DNA from: Clitopilus passeckerianus
Lineage: Eukaryota; Basidiomycota; Agaricomycetes; Agaricales; Entolomataceae
Length of the DNA stretch: 64,000 nt
Direction: 5' to 3'
Assembly: GCA_944990035.1 (NCBI GenBank)
Contig: CALYLX010000126.1
Location: forward strand, 2,542,001 to 2,606,000
Shown: positions 1 through 12,100 of the stretch, one piece after another
Position numbering within the stretch: the first letter of the stretch is position 1
Layout of the letters: each line of letters opens with the position of its first letter
Notes under the pieces: model-generated
The model's input: the letters and a program-made list of their open reading frames with translations, nothing else
Database searches by the model: none
What the model was told of the DNA's origin: nothing
Position numbers and translations under genes: made by a program

Positions 1-549
1 ACGACCAGCACACCTGAATGAGAATGCGTCAATCACGGTGGTTGAGTATGTTTCGGCGAATATATGCTACCATCTCCTAGGATTCTTGACAGTTGGAACC
101 GAGCCGGACCAGGTTTCTGATAGGTGTAGCTATTTGTGAGGATATGCGAGATCGCTTTGGTATCCATCGTGAACAAACGTGTCATCTAGAGGCAAAACTT
201 TGTCAGCCCATGAAGGATGTCCAAGATAGGTCCACATACCCCAAGGAACGCTTTGTATCGAATGGTCTTTCCATGCTCCGCTACCCATTTCTCGTGCATA
301 ACCGAATTCTCCTGTCGCAGATCATCAGGGTTACCGATACATCTAGATATGGTTTGCGCCACTTACAGCTTCCCAAATCTCCTTGAAGTTTCCATACAGC
401 CAACTCTTGCTTTCTGGCCCAGGTAAAGCCCGTAGTGGAGACGTCAGCTCACTGTAGATGAGCCTCAACACCCTGTAGATGCCGTACGCGGTCAAAGTCG
501 CAGCCAGAGAGCCAGCCAATCGGACAGCAGCGCCAGATACCGAAGTCAT
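1..549 (-). CDS. Cytochrome P450, N-terminal part (gene runs off the left edge)
   Basis: Only the 5' part is present. The ATG is at 549 and readable exons are 367-549, 240-311, 71-185 and 1-13, with GT-AG introns 312-366, 186-239 and 14-70. The N-terminus has a membrane-anchor-like stretch (residues about 5-30) followed by the hinge LPGPESKSWLYGN, typical of fungal microsomal P450s. Later exons read as the beginning of the P450 fold: HEKWVAEHGKTIRYKAFLG, then LFTMDTKAISHIL, YQKP, and after the last intron GVLVV. The heme-binding cysteine and I-helix lie outside the window, so activity and clan cannot be judged. P450s of this kind are ER-bound monooxygenases acting in secondary metabolism or detoxification; the substrate is unknown. 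Confidence 0.88.
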
Positions 550-1290
550 TATGGTAGTTATGTTCTAAAGTCGTATTCTGAGGACAAGGTCGAACACGCA
601 GTTCATGCACAATCCTTTGCAGGTTTAAGAGCTCTGATCACCACATACGACATTCGGCAGACGTGTAAGCAACAAATGTAAGCGGTCTCCGGGATATTCA
701 CATGTTGTTGGCACAATGTCGCGGCAGAGGTTCGGCGATTGCTTCGGTTGCTGTTGACCTCGCTGAGCAATTGTAGCGGCGAAAAGGTGTTTGGAGCTCA
801 GAAGTGAGTAATTTTAGAATTCCAAAGTCAGAACATCGGGGCCTGCCGAGCGCTCAGTTGGCGCCTTGAGGCTTGTTATCTTCTGCGCAGCGCTTGCGTG
901 TAAAAGGAACAGATGAAGGAGAAAGTCTATTCAATCATCATCTTTGGATTAGAAAACGCGGAGTATCTTCCCCTCAAGGCTATGCAGCTGTTAATTCCTG
1001 TGAGAAGATTGGTATATACATAGATACAGTATGTATTCTGTGTGAGGATGGCCGGAACGACATGAGTGGAAGATGAGATAGAGACACTAGGGTGTGAGTA
1101 GTGTGACGAGTACAAATGCAACAAAACACAGCAATCTAAAGATATGCCAAGCTCGAGCCGATAGGGATATCCAATAACTAATCGCTAGCAATAAACAGAA
1201 TAAGTAGTAAACGAGAGTCTGGGTAAGAAATCAGTGAAATCCAGATAGGTAGCGCCCGGCGAAGCAAACCAACGTAGCATCCCTCCCCAA
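550..1290. other. Intergenic stretch between P450 and DUF6699-like gene
   Basis: About 740 bases. It holds the P450 upstream region and, at its far end, the 3' flank of the DUF6699-like gene. Short open frames here show no recognisable motif or splice structure. I see nothing further. Confidence 0.5.
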
Positions 1291-2935
1291 TCACGTCAAG
1301 CCGTTATCAGAAGGAGCTCTCGAAGGCCCCCTCGAGGGAGCTCTCGACCTGCTCCTCGCACTCTTTGCACTCCTAGCAGACGCAGCCTCCATCTCCTCAT
1401 CAATCCTCCTCTGCTGCTCCTCATGCTCCCTAAGCTCCTCAGCGGTCAAAGCATACTGCCTAACACACCGCAACAAAAACGTCGCTGGCAGCACCGCACC
1501 CACAATCTGTTTAACATACCCAGGATCATCCACGATCCCACCAAACACCGCTTCCTGCCCCAAGAAGTCCAACTTCCTCAGCCCGTCACCTAACCGTCCT
1601 CCGGGAACACCGTGCGCTCTTGAGCGGTTGAAATGGTAGCTTTTACCTACGGCGGCTTGCATTGCCGAGTTGAGGGATTTGAATTCCCCGCCGGGTGTGA
1701 TCTTCGACATTTCATCCCCGATTCTTTCGATGATGTCCCCGCAAGTGACGCCTTCGTCTGGGTTGCTCGCTACGACCTCGATTGTCCATGGGAAGGTTTT
1801 TGAAAGGATCCTGATCCTGTCCACCCGTGGCCAAGTCGCTGGCTCGCTACGACCTTTTGACCATGATACATGTGTAGGGTCCGTGGATCTTTGACAGTGA
1901 CTTGCAGGGAAGAGCATAGACCACTTCAAGTGTGGCCGGTCCGCGTCTGGTCCGCTTTCAGGCACGGGTTCAATGAGGGGATTGAGCTGGAGCTTGGAGA
2001 TGAGGAAAGGTAAGACGGTATTGTCAAGTACAGGGCCGTCTGCAGATACCTGCATGAGCACCCATGATTCAAGCAGTAATCGAGGTAAACTTACAATGAG
2101 GACCAGCCATAAACTTTCCCATCCGATCTCCTTCATAAATGGTAGGAATCGGGATAGGATTGAAGGCCTGTGGCGGAGGCCCTGGAGGTAACTGTGTATG
2201 GGGCGGAGGCGGGCCAGTCATCGGGCCCCCAGGCCAACCTCCAGGCATCATCATCCCTGCAGATGGAGGACCGAAAGACATGTTGGGTTGCTGCCATGGC
2301 GTACCATACATCCCGCCACCACCATATGGCCCAGCACTGTAAGGTTGATTGAAGGGTACATAACCAGCTGGTCCTGGAGGTGGTCCCCAGCCGTACCCAG
2401 CTGGCGCTGACGGCGGGCCGCCATAGTACGCTCCTGGCAGAGGAGGCTGGTGCGGGTTGTAGGGAGTCCCGCCACTCATATGTGGTGGCGGAATCACAGG
2501 TCCAGAATTAGCTGCAGGTGGAGGTGGGATGACCGGTGCACTGGGAGGCCCAGGCGTTCCAGGCGGCGGCCTGTTGTTGAAAGCCGATGGTGAATCTGGG
2601 TAGCCAGTGTAATCGGAGGAGAGACCGTTAGGCAGAAAGTAAGGGGATCTACCTCCGGGAGCTGGAGGAATGACAGGAGGGGCGGTAGGTTGGTAGTTCC
2701 CTGGAATATACATGGTAGGCCCTGACATGGGAGTCATGTGTGGCGGCGGTGGCCCGTAAGGTGTACTGTGCGGCCAAGAGGGATATGCAGCTGCGTGCTG
2801 AGCCGTTGCAGCCCACGGAGGTAGTTGTTCATTGGGCTGATGTGTAGGTAGTTGAGGAGGACCATTACGGGTGTTTGGCTGAGGAGAGGCCGGCAGAGGG
2901 GCCATTGGAGGGATGAATGGTGTCGCATCCGACAT
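1291..2935 (-). CDS. DUF6699-like protein with Pro/Gly-rich N-terminus
   Basis: Two exons, 2095-2935 and 1291-2039, joined over a 55 bp intron (2040-2094), giving about 529 aa. Residues 1-280 are a low-complexity Pro/Gly/Tyr-rich region, probably disordered. After the intron the globular part begins with GPVLDNTVLPFL and continues through LQLNPLIEP, ATWPRVDRIRIL and PWTIEVVASNPDEGVTCGD. That is the pattern I associate with the basidiomycete DUF6699 domain (function unknown): a small beta-rich unit with the conserved W-x-I-x-V...GVT segment. The C-terminus is an RS-like basic tail (SRSRAPSRGPSRAPS). The domain starts at a phase-1 intron falling in a Tyr codon just before Gly-Pro, exactly as in the second DUF6699-like gene at 5.3-6.2 kb. 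That supports paralogy. Role unknown; possibly a scaffold protein. Confidence 0.82.
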
Positions 2936-3506
2936 GGTATAGATTCTTTATACGAGGATTGGGTATGATGCTGATGGATATCCGCGCGTAGTTGCCCAAA
3001 GGAGCTGGAAGGCGGGGCGGGATGCATGTTCAAGCGTGCTCGGACGAGAGACGGGATCAGGCAACTCACCGATTGTCAGTATGACTCTTCCACCACGCTG
3101 ATTGGTAGTTCTGCTCCCGGAACTATGTCTTGTGAAGTGGTGTATTCGTCGGAATCAGATGGTATCTGCACTCCAGACTGCGATTCAGCAAATGCAAAGC
3201 AGACTCCAGCATCAAAAATCTCACCAAAAGTCAAGTGTGGCGAGAGTCCCAACTCTAGCTTCAGCAAAGTCGACACTGCAAGCTGAGCTTTGTCCCAATT
3301 TTAGTCGTTATAGTCGTTAAACCCCAGATCCTGTAAGCCCTCAAGATGGCCGTCCACAACAGAGAGCCAGAGAGAGAAGGGTATACACGCTAGGTCGCGT
3401 TGATGGTGGACAGATTTGAGTATTGCTGACTGGGTTGCGGGTTTACCGGAACGGGATTATCTGATCTCGGTTTTCATGATTACCATTGGTCAAGCTTGGG
3501 TCGAGC
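2936..3506. other. Intergenic stretch upstream of DUF6699-like gene
   Basis: About 570 bases between the first DUF6699-like gene start and the transposon at 3514. It presumably holds that gene's promoter. The weak open frame at 3026-3286 (+) has no recognisable motif. I see no other supported feature. Confidence 0.4.
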
Positions 3507-4830
3507 AGTGACACTCAGTAAAAAAGAAAGTCGGTGAAAATCAGTATTAGGTCATTCGAAGTCATGGTCTGGTCACATTTTTGCCTTTCCATCAGGGTCG
3601 TACCGCCTATCAACTATTTCGGCTGCTCTGCCGAGGTGAAGTTACGTTCACTCAGATGGAAGTCAATGATAGTCAGAATGTGGTCAGTCATAGTCAGAAT
3701 TTGGTCAGTCATAGTCGGAATTGCGCCGTCTATAGTCAGTCCAGTTATTGTGGTCTTTCTCGTTGATAAGCACCCCACAACCGCTCTGCATACTGAACTG
3801 GATTGACTATGTACAATATACACTAATTAGTTGGCCCTTGCAAGGTCCTACATCTTGGAAATAGTCTAGCTTCGATGACGGATTCGGAATGCGTGTATGG
3901 AGATGTTGCCTGAGTAGGCAGGTAGAGTTCTTTTGCCCTGGCAGAGATTCATATTATTGAAGGCAGTCAGGAATACTCGGATCGAAGGCATCATCATGTA
4001 TTGGGAATATATTTGTTAACTTCCAAGTCTGAGCCTCATCGACTGGTGGTCTTGATTTCTGCTAAGTCCTTCGGCGATCACCGACATCACGTGCTTTGAC
4101 AATACTTGTCGCGTCGCTGTTGGACTTGTTCCGAGTCTTCCTCCTTCTCCTCCTGCTCGGTTGTCCTCTGCTGGCTGCGGTACCCTCATAGGAAAACGAA
4201 CGGCCTCATAATGTTTGGTAAGCTACCCTACTTATCTACTCATGCTCCTCCAACTCAGACTAAACTGAAGAGGTTTTCAGAACCAGGGAGTATCGTTGGA
4301 CCGGACAGCACTGAAGGACCAATATCCATTTGCGAGTCCAGGAAGGAGTCGGAACTACCCAATGGAAGGGCCTCCTGTGAGTGTGTGCCCATTTTACTTG
4401 ACCTTTTATTGACCGTCCTCCAAACCGGCTCTCACAGGATCCCCTCATTGGATTTTCCTTAACCAAATGTATTACTCTACAGCCCTCTAGATATGATCGT
4501 GTATTGTAGCGTAGTTTGGAATAAAAGGGTTTTCCAAATATTCAATAGACCGAAATAACGCCAGCTGGCAACTGAAAGCGGCTCAAAATATCTGACTAGA
4601 GAATGACTAGCATCATGACCGAGATCTGACTGTCTTGACCATTCACTGACCGTTGGCGGCTGAAGCGGAATCAATCGGAATCAGGGTCATCAGTTATGAG
4701 AGTTACTAACCGAAATATAGTCATTATTCTAGTCAGTACGAAGTATCAAAAAACGACATTTTACAACCATCAGTCAATCACGACCGTCCAGTGACCAAGC
4801 ACTGACTTTTCCTTTTTACTGAGAGTGACA
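3507..4830. mobile_element. Non-autonomous DNA transposon, about 1.31 kb, with 7-bp target duplication
   Basis: The body is 3514-4823. It opens with CTCAGTAAAAAAGAAAGTC and closes with the inverted version GACTTTTCCTTTTTACTGAG (one inserted and one or two changed bases). It is flanked by the direct repeat AGTGACA at 3507-3513 and 4824-4830. Both subterminal regions are crowded with GTCA/TGAC motifs: the left carries a 21-bp unit of the form ATAGTCAGAATKTGGTCAGTC repeated about 2.6 times (3670-3725), and the right has many dispersed copies between 4590 and 4800. Such clusters usually act as transposase binding sites. I find no transposase-like coding sequence inside, so it would need an enzyme in trans. 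The 7-bp duplication could be 8 bp with one mismatch, in which case a hAT-like origin would fit. Confidence 0.7.
3670..3725. repeat. 21-bp subterminal tandem repeat inside the 1.31 kb transposon
   Basis: Two full and one partial unit of ATAGTCAGAATKTGGTCAGTC lie head to tail. The shared GTCAG core recurs on both strands near both ends of the element. Confidence 0.7.
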
Positions 4831-5296
4831 TCTGTGGGCGAGCAAGCGCCAATGGCAGTAGCTACGTACCAAAGGCTGCGCAGTGAATTATACCCAATGC
4901 CCGCAGTGGATACCGGATGTCATGTTTACCGGACTAGAAACAGCTCAAGACGGAGTAGCTGTGTTCATTTGAACAGCAGCAGACGCATCCTGGTCGTTCG
5001 CCGAGGGACTTCATCATCATCCACCACGTTTTCGCCTCGTGTTGAGGCGTCATACGTATGGTAGAACGCTGAAAATTTTATTGTTGAGCGCCCACAAAAG
5101 GCCCTGGATGTGATTTCAAGGTCGAAAGAGGAAGCATCTGGATTAGTACCGTCCGGTATAGGTTGTGTGGATCGCCGAGAAAGTACAGCATGAAAATGGT
5201 ATATTGAGGAAATAATTGAGTGGATGTAACGAGAAAACAAATTAAGCAAATGCATGGAATCCACAAATACGAAAACAAGGAAGAGAGGTGACCCAT
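4831..5296. other. Intergenic stretch, 3' side of second DUF6699-like gene
   Basis: About 465 bases between the transposon target repeat and the stop codon of the next minus-strand gene. It presumably holds that gene's 3' UTR. No motif recognised. Confidence 0.4.
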
Positions 5297-6169
5297 TCAA
5301 CCTGTCAACTCCATGACGAAGACATTGGGAGCGCAGAATCCCAGTTTCTCTTTCGCATACTTATCATCCTTCCTCAGATGATCAAACTGGTTCCTCTCTC
5401 GTAACCAATCTATAAACAAACATGCCAATTAGTTTACGCTCGGAGAATTCAGAAGCTCCGAACTCACCGACTCGTCTGGGCCTCCCTTGAGAAGGCGCAG
5501 GTGTATAGAAAGCTGCGCCGTAGCCACCCTGCTGTTGGTAGTTGATATTATGCACCATTACTCTCCTGATATGCTCCTGCACACGACCAGGCAATGATGT
5601 GAATTCAGGATCGGTGACTTGGTTTTCGGTGTAGCTGTTCAAAACAGCAGTTCAATTCAAGCTTTCTCGTGAGATTTGCAGCATGATGGGACATACTCTT
5701 TCCAAATGGTTGTCAGCACGTCATTCGATGTGACGCCTCGGTCATTCCTGACCACAGTCACCCAAGGACTGAGCTTGGTGATGATATAGAGCTGGCTAAC
5801 GCGAGGGAAGGTCGCAGGTTCGTCCTTTGCAGTAAAGTGCGTTGCTCTGTCTCGTGTATCTTGGTTGAATCCACCCATATTGCCTATGAGCACAAACACG
5901 AAAGTCAGCACTTCCCCGTGACGTACAAGACGAGGAGGAACACACCAGAGTTGATGTCAAATACGAGCGTAAAGTTTGACGCTGTGCCAGCCAAGATCGG
6001 GTTAATCTCCAGTTCCGCCTTCAGCAGATACAGGTCTGTTTGTGAGAGCACAGGTCCGTCTGGGACGAGAAGTGTCAGTTCCCAAAAAGACCCCGCCACA
6101 ATAGCTGTTCAGCGCGGACTCACAAGCAGATCCTGCAGCCCACTTTCCACCTTTGACTTGATCGCTCAT
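5297..6169 (-). CDS. Second DUF6699-like protein, five exons
   Basis: Exons 6124-6169, 5946-6059, 5697-5883, 5468-5634 and 5297-5409 join in frame to about 208 aa. All introns are GT-AG, 58-64 bp. The start MSDQVKGGKW at 6169 is the first ATG downstream of a TATA-like run near 6428. The frame stays open upstream to 6406 but without an ATG, so a longer product would need an unseen upstream exon. The core reads GPVLSQTDLYLL, LEINPIL, ATFPRVSQLYIITKLSPW and NDRGVTSNDVLTTIW. It is homologous in layout to the first DUF6699-like gene, including the intron phase before GPV. The C-terminal exons add a basic segment and KLGFCAPNVFVMEL. Function unknown. It lacks the long Pro-rich N-terminus of its neighbour. 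Confidence 0.8.
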
Positions 6170-6419
6170 TCTCTTTCCTTGTTGTCTCTGAGTTCTGTTC
6201 CGTACAGGTGGTTCTGCCCAAGTCAATGTTGGTAGTGGTGGCCGAGTTCTAGTTGAGTAATATCCAGGCGTATATCGGCGATCCCAGTATTCCGTCCAAG
6301 GCCCCTGCTCGTCGTAGTCTGGCTGTTCTTCAGTCCTATTCCTCCCAGGTACAAGGTTCTGAAGAAAACGAGGAAGTGGGAAACGAGATTGTCGTCCGAG
6401 AGACACCTAAAAGCAAGCG

Positions 6420-6440
6420 ACGTTATATAGTGACAGCCGG
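6420..6440 (-). promoter_or_regulatory. TATA-like element of the 5.3-6.2 kb gene
   Basis: On the minus strand CACTATATAACG lies about 30 bp ahead of a short untranslated stretch that precedes the first ATG at 6169. It is placed by sequence only. Confidence 0.35.
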
Positions 6441-6779
6441 GAAAGAGTGAGCTATGATGAGTCGAATTTGATCGAACCCGGCCTTGGGACCTACGATGGA
6501 TAATCTAATCGGGGTCCAGCAGGGAACCCTTGCCCAATGGAAATCTTTGGAAATCTTTCGTTATTATGGTACTGTGTGTCCGGATGACGGCAGCACACGA
6601 GGCGATCGTGTATAAAGCTGTGGAAGATGGGCAGGAGGTGGCATGGGCGCGGTTGTGATTGACATAGCCCTTTTATATTGCGGAGAATTTGGGCGAGATA
6701 TCAAACAGCTTTGCAGATACAGGCACCTGGCAAAAATGATGCGAGATTGATATAAAGTAACATCCTTATTTTATTATAC

Positions 6780-7396
6780 AATGCTATTTGTTCAGTATAC
6801 AGCATGGCAAGCCGCAGAAGAAGTCCGTGTATGCGAAGGTGAAGGCATGAATGGTTTCATATGGTACAGATTTTTGTCGAATAACGAGTGGTGTAAAGTA
6901 GAGTCCAGGCCTTGGGTCCAATGAGATGTAAGAAGAATCCATGCAGGTGTACAGGTGAATCTAAATAGGAGGCATAGTCAACAAATTGAAGCAAGCCTGA
7001 AGAGCGAGAGGAATCAGAAAAAAAGGCAATATAATGTTTTCTCCACAAAGAAGCAGAACAGGTCTGAATAGGATTCATCCTTGAACCACCAACGAAAGGT
7101 GGCGTGAAAAGAAAAAGCTACTCACCATGAGAAAAGTAATGCTGGCAAGGGAGAAAAGCAGAAGTCATATGAGATGGCAGAATCCTAGAAAAATTTGTGG
7201 GTTAGAGCATGTCCAATTGAAAAATTGACAGAATCGAAATCAGATAAAAAGGCAATATAGAGTTGTCCTCTATCCCCGTGAAGGGGTCAGAACAGGTCTG
7301 AAATGTGTATCATCCCGTGGGTCGAAGGGTAAGGGGGAATTGAAGCCAACAGACAAGATACTCACCAATCAGCGGAAAGAAATGAGGGAGAGCAGA
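6780..7396 (-). other. Probable spliced 3' UTR of the calcipressin gene
   Basis: Downstream of the calcipressin stop the minus strand shows ordered splice-like signals: GTGAGT after CGCTGATTG at about 7364, TTTTTCTAG at about 7190, GTGAGT at about 7125 and CTATTTAG near 6961. An AATAAAATAAGG-like polyadenylation context lies near 6770-6780. The two intron-like segments are partly duplicates of each other: both contain CAGACCTGTTCTG and ATTGCCTTTTT. No coding function recognised. This could instead be a small separate transcript. Confidence 0.35.
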
Positions 7397-8305
7397 TCAA
7401 GCGACCATGGCCTGCATGGGTGGCATAGCGGTGGGCAAAATCTTCCACCTATCCCTAGAGGGCATGGTCTCGCCGTACACCCACTCATCTTCCCTCTCGA
7501 GATAGTCAACAGCATCATCGACGTCCTCGACACAGACTCGCACACCCTCTTCACCGTCTTCGGGCTCCAGCAGAACTTCTATTCTGCCCTCAGATCCAGA
7601 GCTACTGCTACTGCCGCGCCTTCGCTTCTCAGTGAGCTGAAGCTTCCTGAGGGCATCCATGAGATCGTCTGCAAGAGGGGTAGCATTGGGAGGATCCTCG
7701 CGGATTTGTTCCCAGCCGACTGGAGGTGACCCAGGAGGTGAAATGAGGAAGTTTTTATCAGTGGCGGGAGGACGCAGGTAATTGGCCTCTGGAACCGTGT
7801 ATGGAGTATTCTCAGCAGGCAGAAGGGGATTCGGGTCTGCTCGGTATACGCGGAGCGTCACTGGCTCATTGGAGCGATGTCTGCAATAGCGATTAGAGAT
7901 ATGTTGGGATGAGAAGAAAGAAACAACTTACAAATAACCATCAGCCTCCGCTCTCGAGAGGTTCTCGAGGATAATAGGATCGCTTTCAAGCTTTGCCAGC
8001 TCAGCATGTTCCTCTTGGTAGTAAACTACCATGATTCGACCACCAAAACCTGGCAAAGGTATCCACCTATTGATCTCCCCATAGCTCTCAAAATGCGCTT
8101 TGAGCACGTCAAGTATTAGTGGGTGAAAGAACGCCTTCGGCAATGAAGTTATCGCAATAGTGTTCGTCCTTTCACCACTTGACTGAGGTTGGTCCACAGA
8201 CATAGATGTGTCCGTCGTTGGAGAGCTCGCCGCATTGCTCCTAAACCGCGTCGGCGAAGGCGACCTCGAGCGTGATGATGGTAGTGAAATTGAGAATCCG
8301 TTCAT
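7397..8305 (-). CDS. Calcipressin (regulator of calcineurin, RCAN family)
   Basis: Two exons, 7932-8305 and 7397-7880, with intron 7881-7931, giving about 285 aa. Residues about 45-125 form the RRM-like half (NTIAITSLPKAFF, HFESYGEINRWIPL, GGRIMVVYY). The second half carries the family hallmark FLISPPGSPPVGWEQI. That corresponds to the conserved SPP box, which binds calcineurin and is phospho-regulated in other RCANs. The protein is expected to bind the phosphatase calcineurin in the cytoplasm and tune Ca2+ signalling. The C-terminus adds an acidic, Ser-rich stretch (GSSSSSGSE, LEPEDGEEG) and ends METM-like near PSRDRWKILP. Length and domain order fit fungal family members. No close neighbour suggests an operon-like link. 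Confidence 0.92.
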
Positions 8306-8836
8306 GTTGGATAATGGCAGGAATGCAGGGAGATGGCGTTCTGAACTTGCACCATGGTCGCAATCTGTCGATTCTTTAAAAAAAGAACGTTCGTAGGCTT
8401 ATGTAACCTATAGCTGTGTTGTTTGTTCCTTGTTTGCCCCGCCAATCCAACTGCGGCGGGCTCGGCAGTTCCGTTTTGGACAGGAGCCCAACGTCGTTTT
8501 GCACAGACTCATGCGTTTGAGGCTGCTATCCAGCCGGAATTGTGACATCGGACGTGAATAGACACTGGAATACCATTGTGGTTTGTCATTTGAGTCACGT
8601 TGGCCTGGCCCGAAGGTCATCGCTGTAGCAACGCACAATGGCTTGGGGACTTCTATCAATGTCGACTTGGGGGCAAGCCGAAGAGGCAGATTAGTTCATT
8701 GTCTCTCTTTTGATCATGCATGGGTTATTCTTGGCGACTGAGCCTTCAGTCGCCTAGAAACTCTAGGTCCTTCAGATAATTGCCATGTCTGTCATGTATT
8801 TTGAAAGTTACCATTTCTACCTCATAGTCGCAGTAC
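8306..8836. other. Intergenic stretch upstream of calcipressin, left flank of transposon copy 1
   Basis: About 530 bases, presumably with the calcipressin promoter. The short open frame at 8408-8659 (-) has no recognisable motif or intron structure. Confidence 0.4.
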
Positions 8837-9147
8837 GCTGAGAAGGCACTTTAACTATAGTTGGGGGTTCGCGAAGCGTTTCGAAAAAATTAATTAATTA
8901 ATTGCCGATGGAGCGAGGGAGAACGGAAATTAATTGATGAGGTACATGTACTACCGTATCGTAGCAACCACCAGCCCGACGAGACCAAAGAAATCGGCAG
9001 GAAATCAGTGAACGGGTAGCCTTACCAAAGAAAAGTATTGATTATATTGCAATTGAGTATCGGAATGCGTTTCGTAGACTGCAAAATGTTTTCCGAGTCA
9101 GAATTAGCACTTGAACACCTACACAGACAGAAATATCAAACATACCT

Positions 9148-12100
9148 TCATGAACCGCTTGCACTGGAGCCAGCAAAGTTTGGACAGTAGTGTTCTCTGC
9201 CTCTCCCCTTACATTTGTCTCCGCCACAGCAAAGACAAGTTCGGGGCTTGCGGTACATCACCCGTGATAGGCCCAAGTTTGGACCTGGATGAAAATCACT
9301 TGGTTGAGCCCGTTTCTTCCCCTTGTCACGAGAGCCTGAGGATGCTGACCCTGCAGCCACTGGCAGGGTTTGTTGGAAACGGTGCGCTGAAGAATTCTTG
9401 AACACAAGTGCAGTCGGAGCCTGACTACCAGTGCTGCTTCTAGGTCCACTCTGCTCTGCCGGTGGGTTGGATGTATTGATCATTGTCCAGTCAGCGGGTA
9501 TAGCTGGACGTGGTAGCGGGAGAGCCGTGATTTGAGCAGCAACCAGAGTACGCTCAGCAATTGGGATAGGTGGGATAGCAGAGCGGTCTGGAGTAAGATT
9601 AGAGGCAACTTGCTGGAATGTAGCACGATAGGGTTCGAAGCTGTTCTTCTCATTTCTTGTTTCCAACCATGATTTATAGAAGTTCTTCAAGTGTTCAGGA
9701 AGCTAATGGAACAAATATGGAGCACTTAGTTAGTACTATCAACGTATGTTCAAGTACTACATAGACATACCTTGTAGAACACTTTTACTCCGTCAGATTT
9801 TGCAGACCATTGAGCGGTCAATGTTATCCAATTTGGCTTTAAACCATGTGTAAAGGGACCATCCGGCCTGAGGAACTCTCTGAACAAAGCACGTTCCTCT
9901 TGGGTGTGGACGGGGAGAACAGCAAACCGAGTTTCTTGTTGTATAGCAAGGTTATAGTGGCGGATTTTGTTGTCTTTGGCATGCTGAACGGAAAAGCTGT
10001 CCATACCAAGGGTTTGTTTGGAAGCAGGAGACAGAGGAAGAATACCAAAGGTCTCCCGGGATGGTCGGTAGTTAGTACCGTTGACCCACCCAACAAGAGA
10101 AGGTTCCAGGGTAGTTGGGTCAAACATGTCTCGAGTAACATCGATAAGGTCTGCAAGGTGGTTCCGAGTCCAGATATCAAATGATCCTTGAAACGGCTTT
10201 CCTGTGCGGTTTAGAGTCCCAACCTAAGTAGTTTAGAATGCCACTGTACTAAGCTTGTAAGGATAACAGTACTTACTACAAGGTTGTGATGACTGCAGTA
10301 ATCACGAAGGAGGTTGGCTGCAAACTGCGGTGAGGCACAATATGAGCCAAAGCGCCTTGCTATGTTCTGGTGCACCCCACCCTCAACTCCATTTGTGCCC
10401 CGAAGACAGTGATAGAGTTGAAGACCAAACTTGTCTTTGCGATCGGGAGTGTAGAGTTTGACTCCACATGGGTCAGAATAGTAACCCGCATGGATGTTCT
10501 CAAGGATGTTCTTTGCCTTCAAGAATGATGCTTCATTGAAAAGTGGCTGACTGGTTGTCGCATCAACAAGTGGTCCATAGGTACGGATGACCTGTGCAAC
10601 TCGAGGAGCTAGAACATCGGCCCGGGGACAAACCGTCGAACACGCTTCCAGACCCAGTTGGACTTCCAGAGAACCATCTGATCCCAGGTGATACCTTGAG
10701 TAGCTAAGAACCGCTCTACTGCAGCCTTATCCTCTGGGTCCGGAATGAAAATAGCATCACGAAGAGCCCGGGCAAAGGCATGACGCAGACCATGAGTTCG
10801 TGAAATCTTGAACTGATCCATAAGATGCCAAATGTCCCCGAGCACTCGTGAGCGTAACTCTGGGTCTGAGTAGAGACCAGAGACGGTAGCTGCAGTAGTG
10901 GCAAGGGCAGCCGGGATGTATTTGTCTGCCAGAGACATTGCTGCAGGATCAGCAGCTGATGATGCTGTCAACTGCTCGGTCTCCGCATCGTGGCTGATCA
11001 ATGCTGGCCATTGAAGCCGCTCAATATCATCCATACTCTCCTCCTCAGATAATAAGGAGGGATCAGGATGGGGCTCAATACCTTCAATAGGATCAGAGTA
11101 GGGATCATGGTTGGGAGTGTAAGGGTGGGGTGGAAGGGGGCAGCGGGGTAAATCACGAACAGGTGCAATACCAAGTGCTATTTGAACATCCCGCATATCA
11201 CAGAGCATCCGGTAAGGAAGAGGCTGAGCCACTTCAGAGATAGCTGTGTCCGCTTTCGAGGGTAATAGGGCACCTCGGACCAGGTATGCAGGTTGGATAA
11301 TGGCCGTAATATTGATGAGAGTGCGGGTGCGGGTGACGTTCACACCATTGTGCTTCTTGACGCTTGCACGATCTGGTGCAACGTAGCCAATGGCCACAAC
11401 AGAAGAGCCATCCCGTGAGAGCAACTTCACCTGAGTGCCAGGAGGGGTGTCAAGGGATATGGGACGCTGTGAGGCCACACTGGTGATGTGCTCTTGGAGG
11501 GTCCAGGTTGCATATCCGTCAAGGCTTGCATACCGAATTGCATCACTGGATAGTTCATCCTCAACCCAGGCTGTACTAATGCGAACAGTTTCATTCTTGG
11601 AAATGTATCGCTTCAACAGAACGCCAACAAGATCCTGCAGAGAGGTGTTGGATCTTTGAGTCAGGTTGCGTTCATGGGCCATAGCGCCAAGCTCAATGGC
11701 TCCAGAAAATGGAGGGATGTCACGTTTTGTGTCAAACCCACAGTTTTTGAAAAGCCGGGTGAAGTCAGCTTTAATATGGACACCGTATTTTCGGATCCGA
11801 GGGCTTGAAGCAAGGCCAGCAAGGCTGAGGGAGGGTTGAGGTATCCAGTGGCTGTAAGAGGAAGTTTTGAAAGCTATAAAGTATTTAATTGATGAACATA
11901 GTTGCAGTCAATGCAGCTTACACAAATAAGATAAATCTTCTTATCCACAACAAGTGTAACAACGGCAACGTAACCCTGGATTCCTTCATCGACCGGCCAT
12001 TCCATGTCCATCCCCACATCAAAGTATTCTCCATCTCCAAGCCGACTAACCTGCTCCATTACGAGATTCATCTGGAAGGTGATCTGGAATGATGACTCCA

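Noticed and set aside
8881..8915. TTAATTAATTAATT run near the transposon end considered as a separate microsatellite
   Set aside because: It is identical in both transposon copies and forms part of the element's subterminal region.
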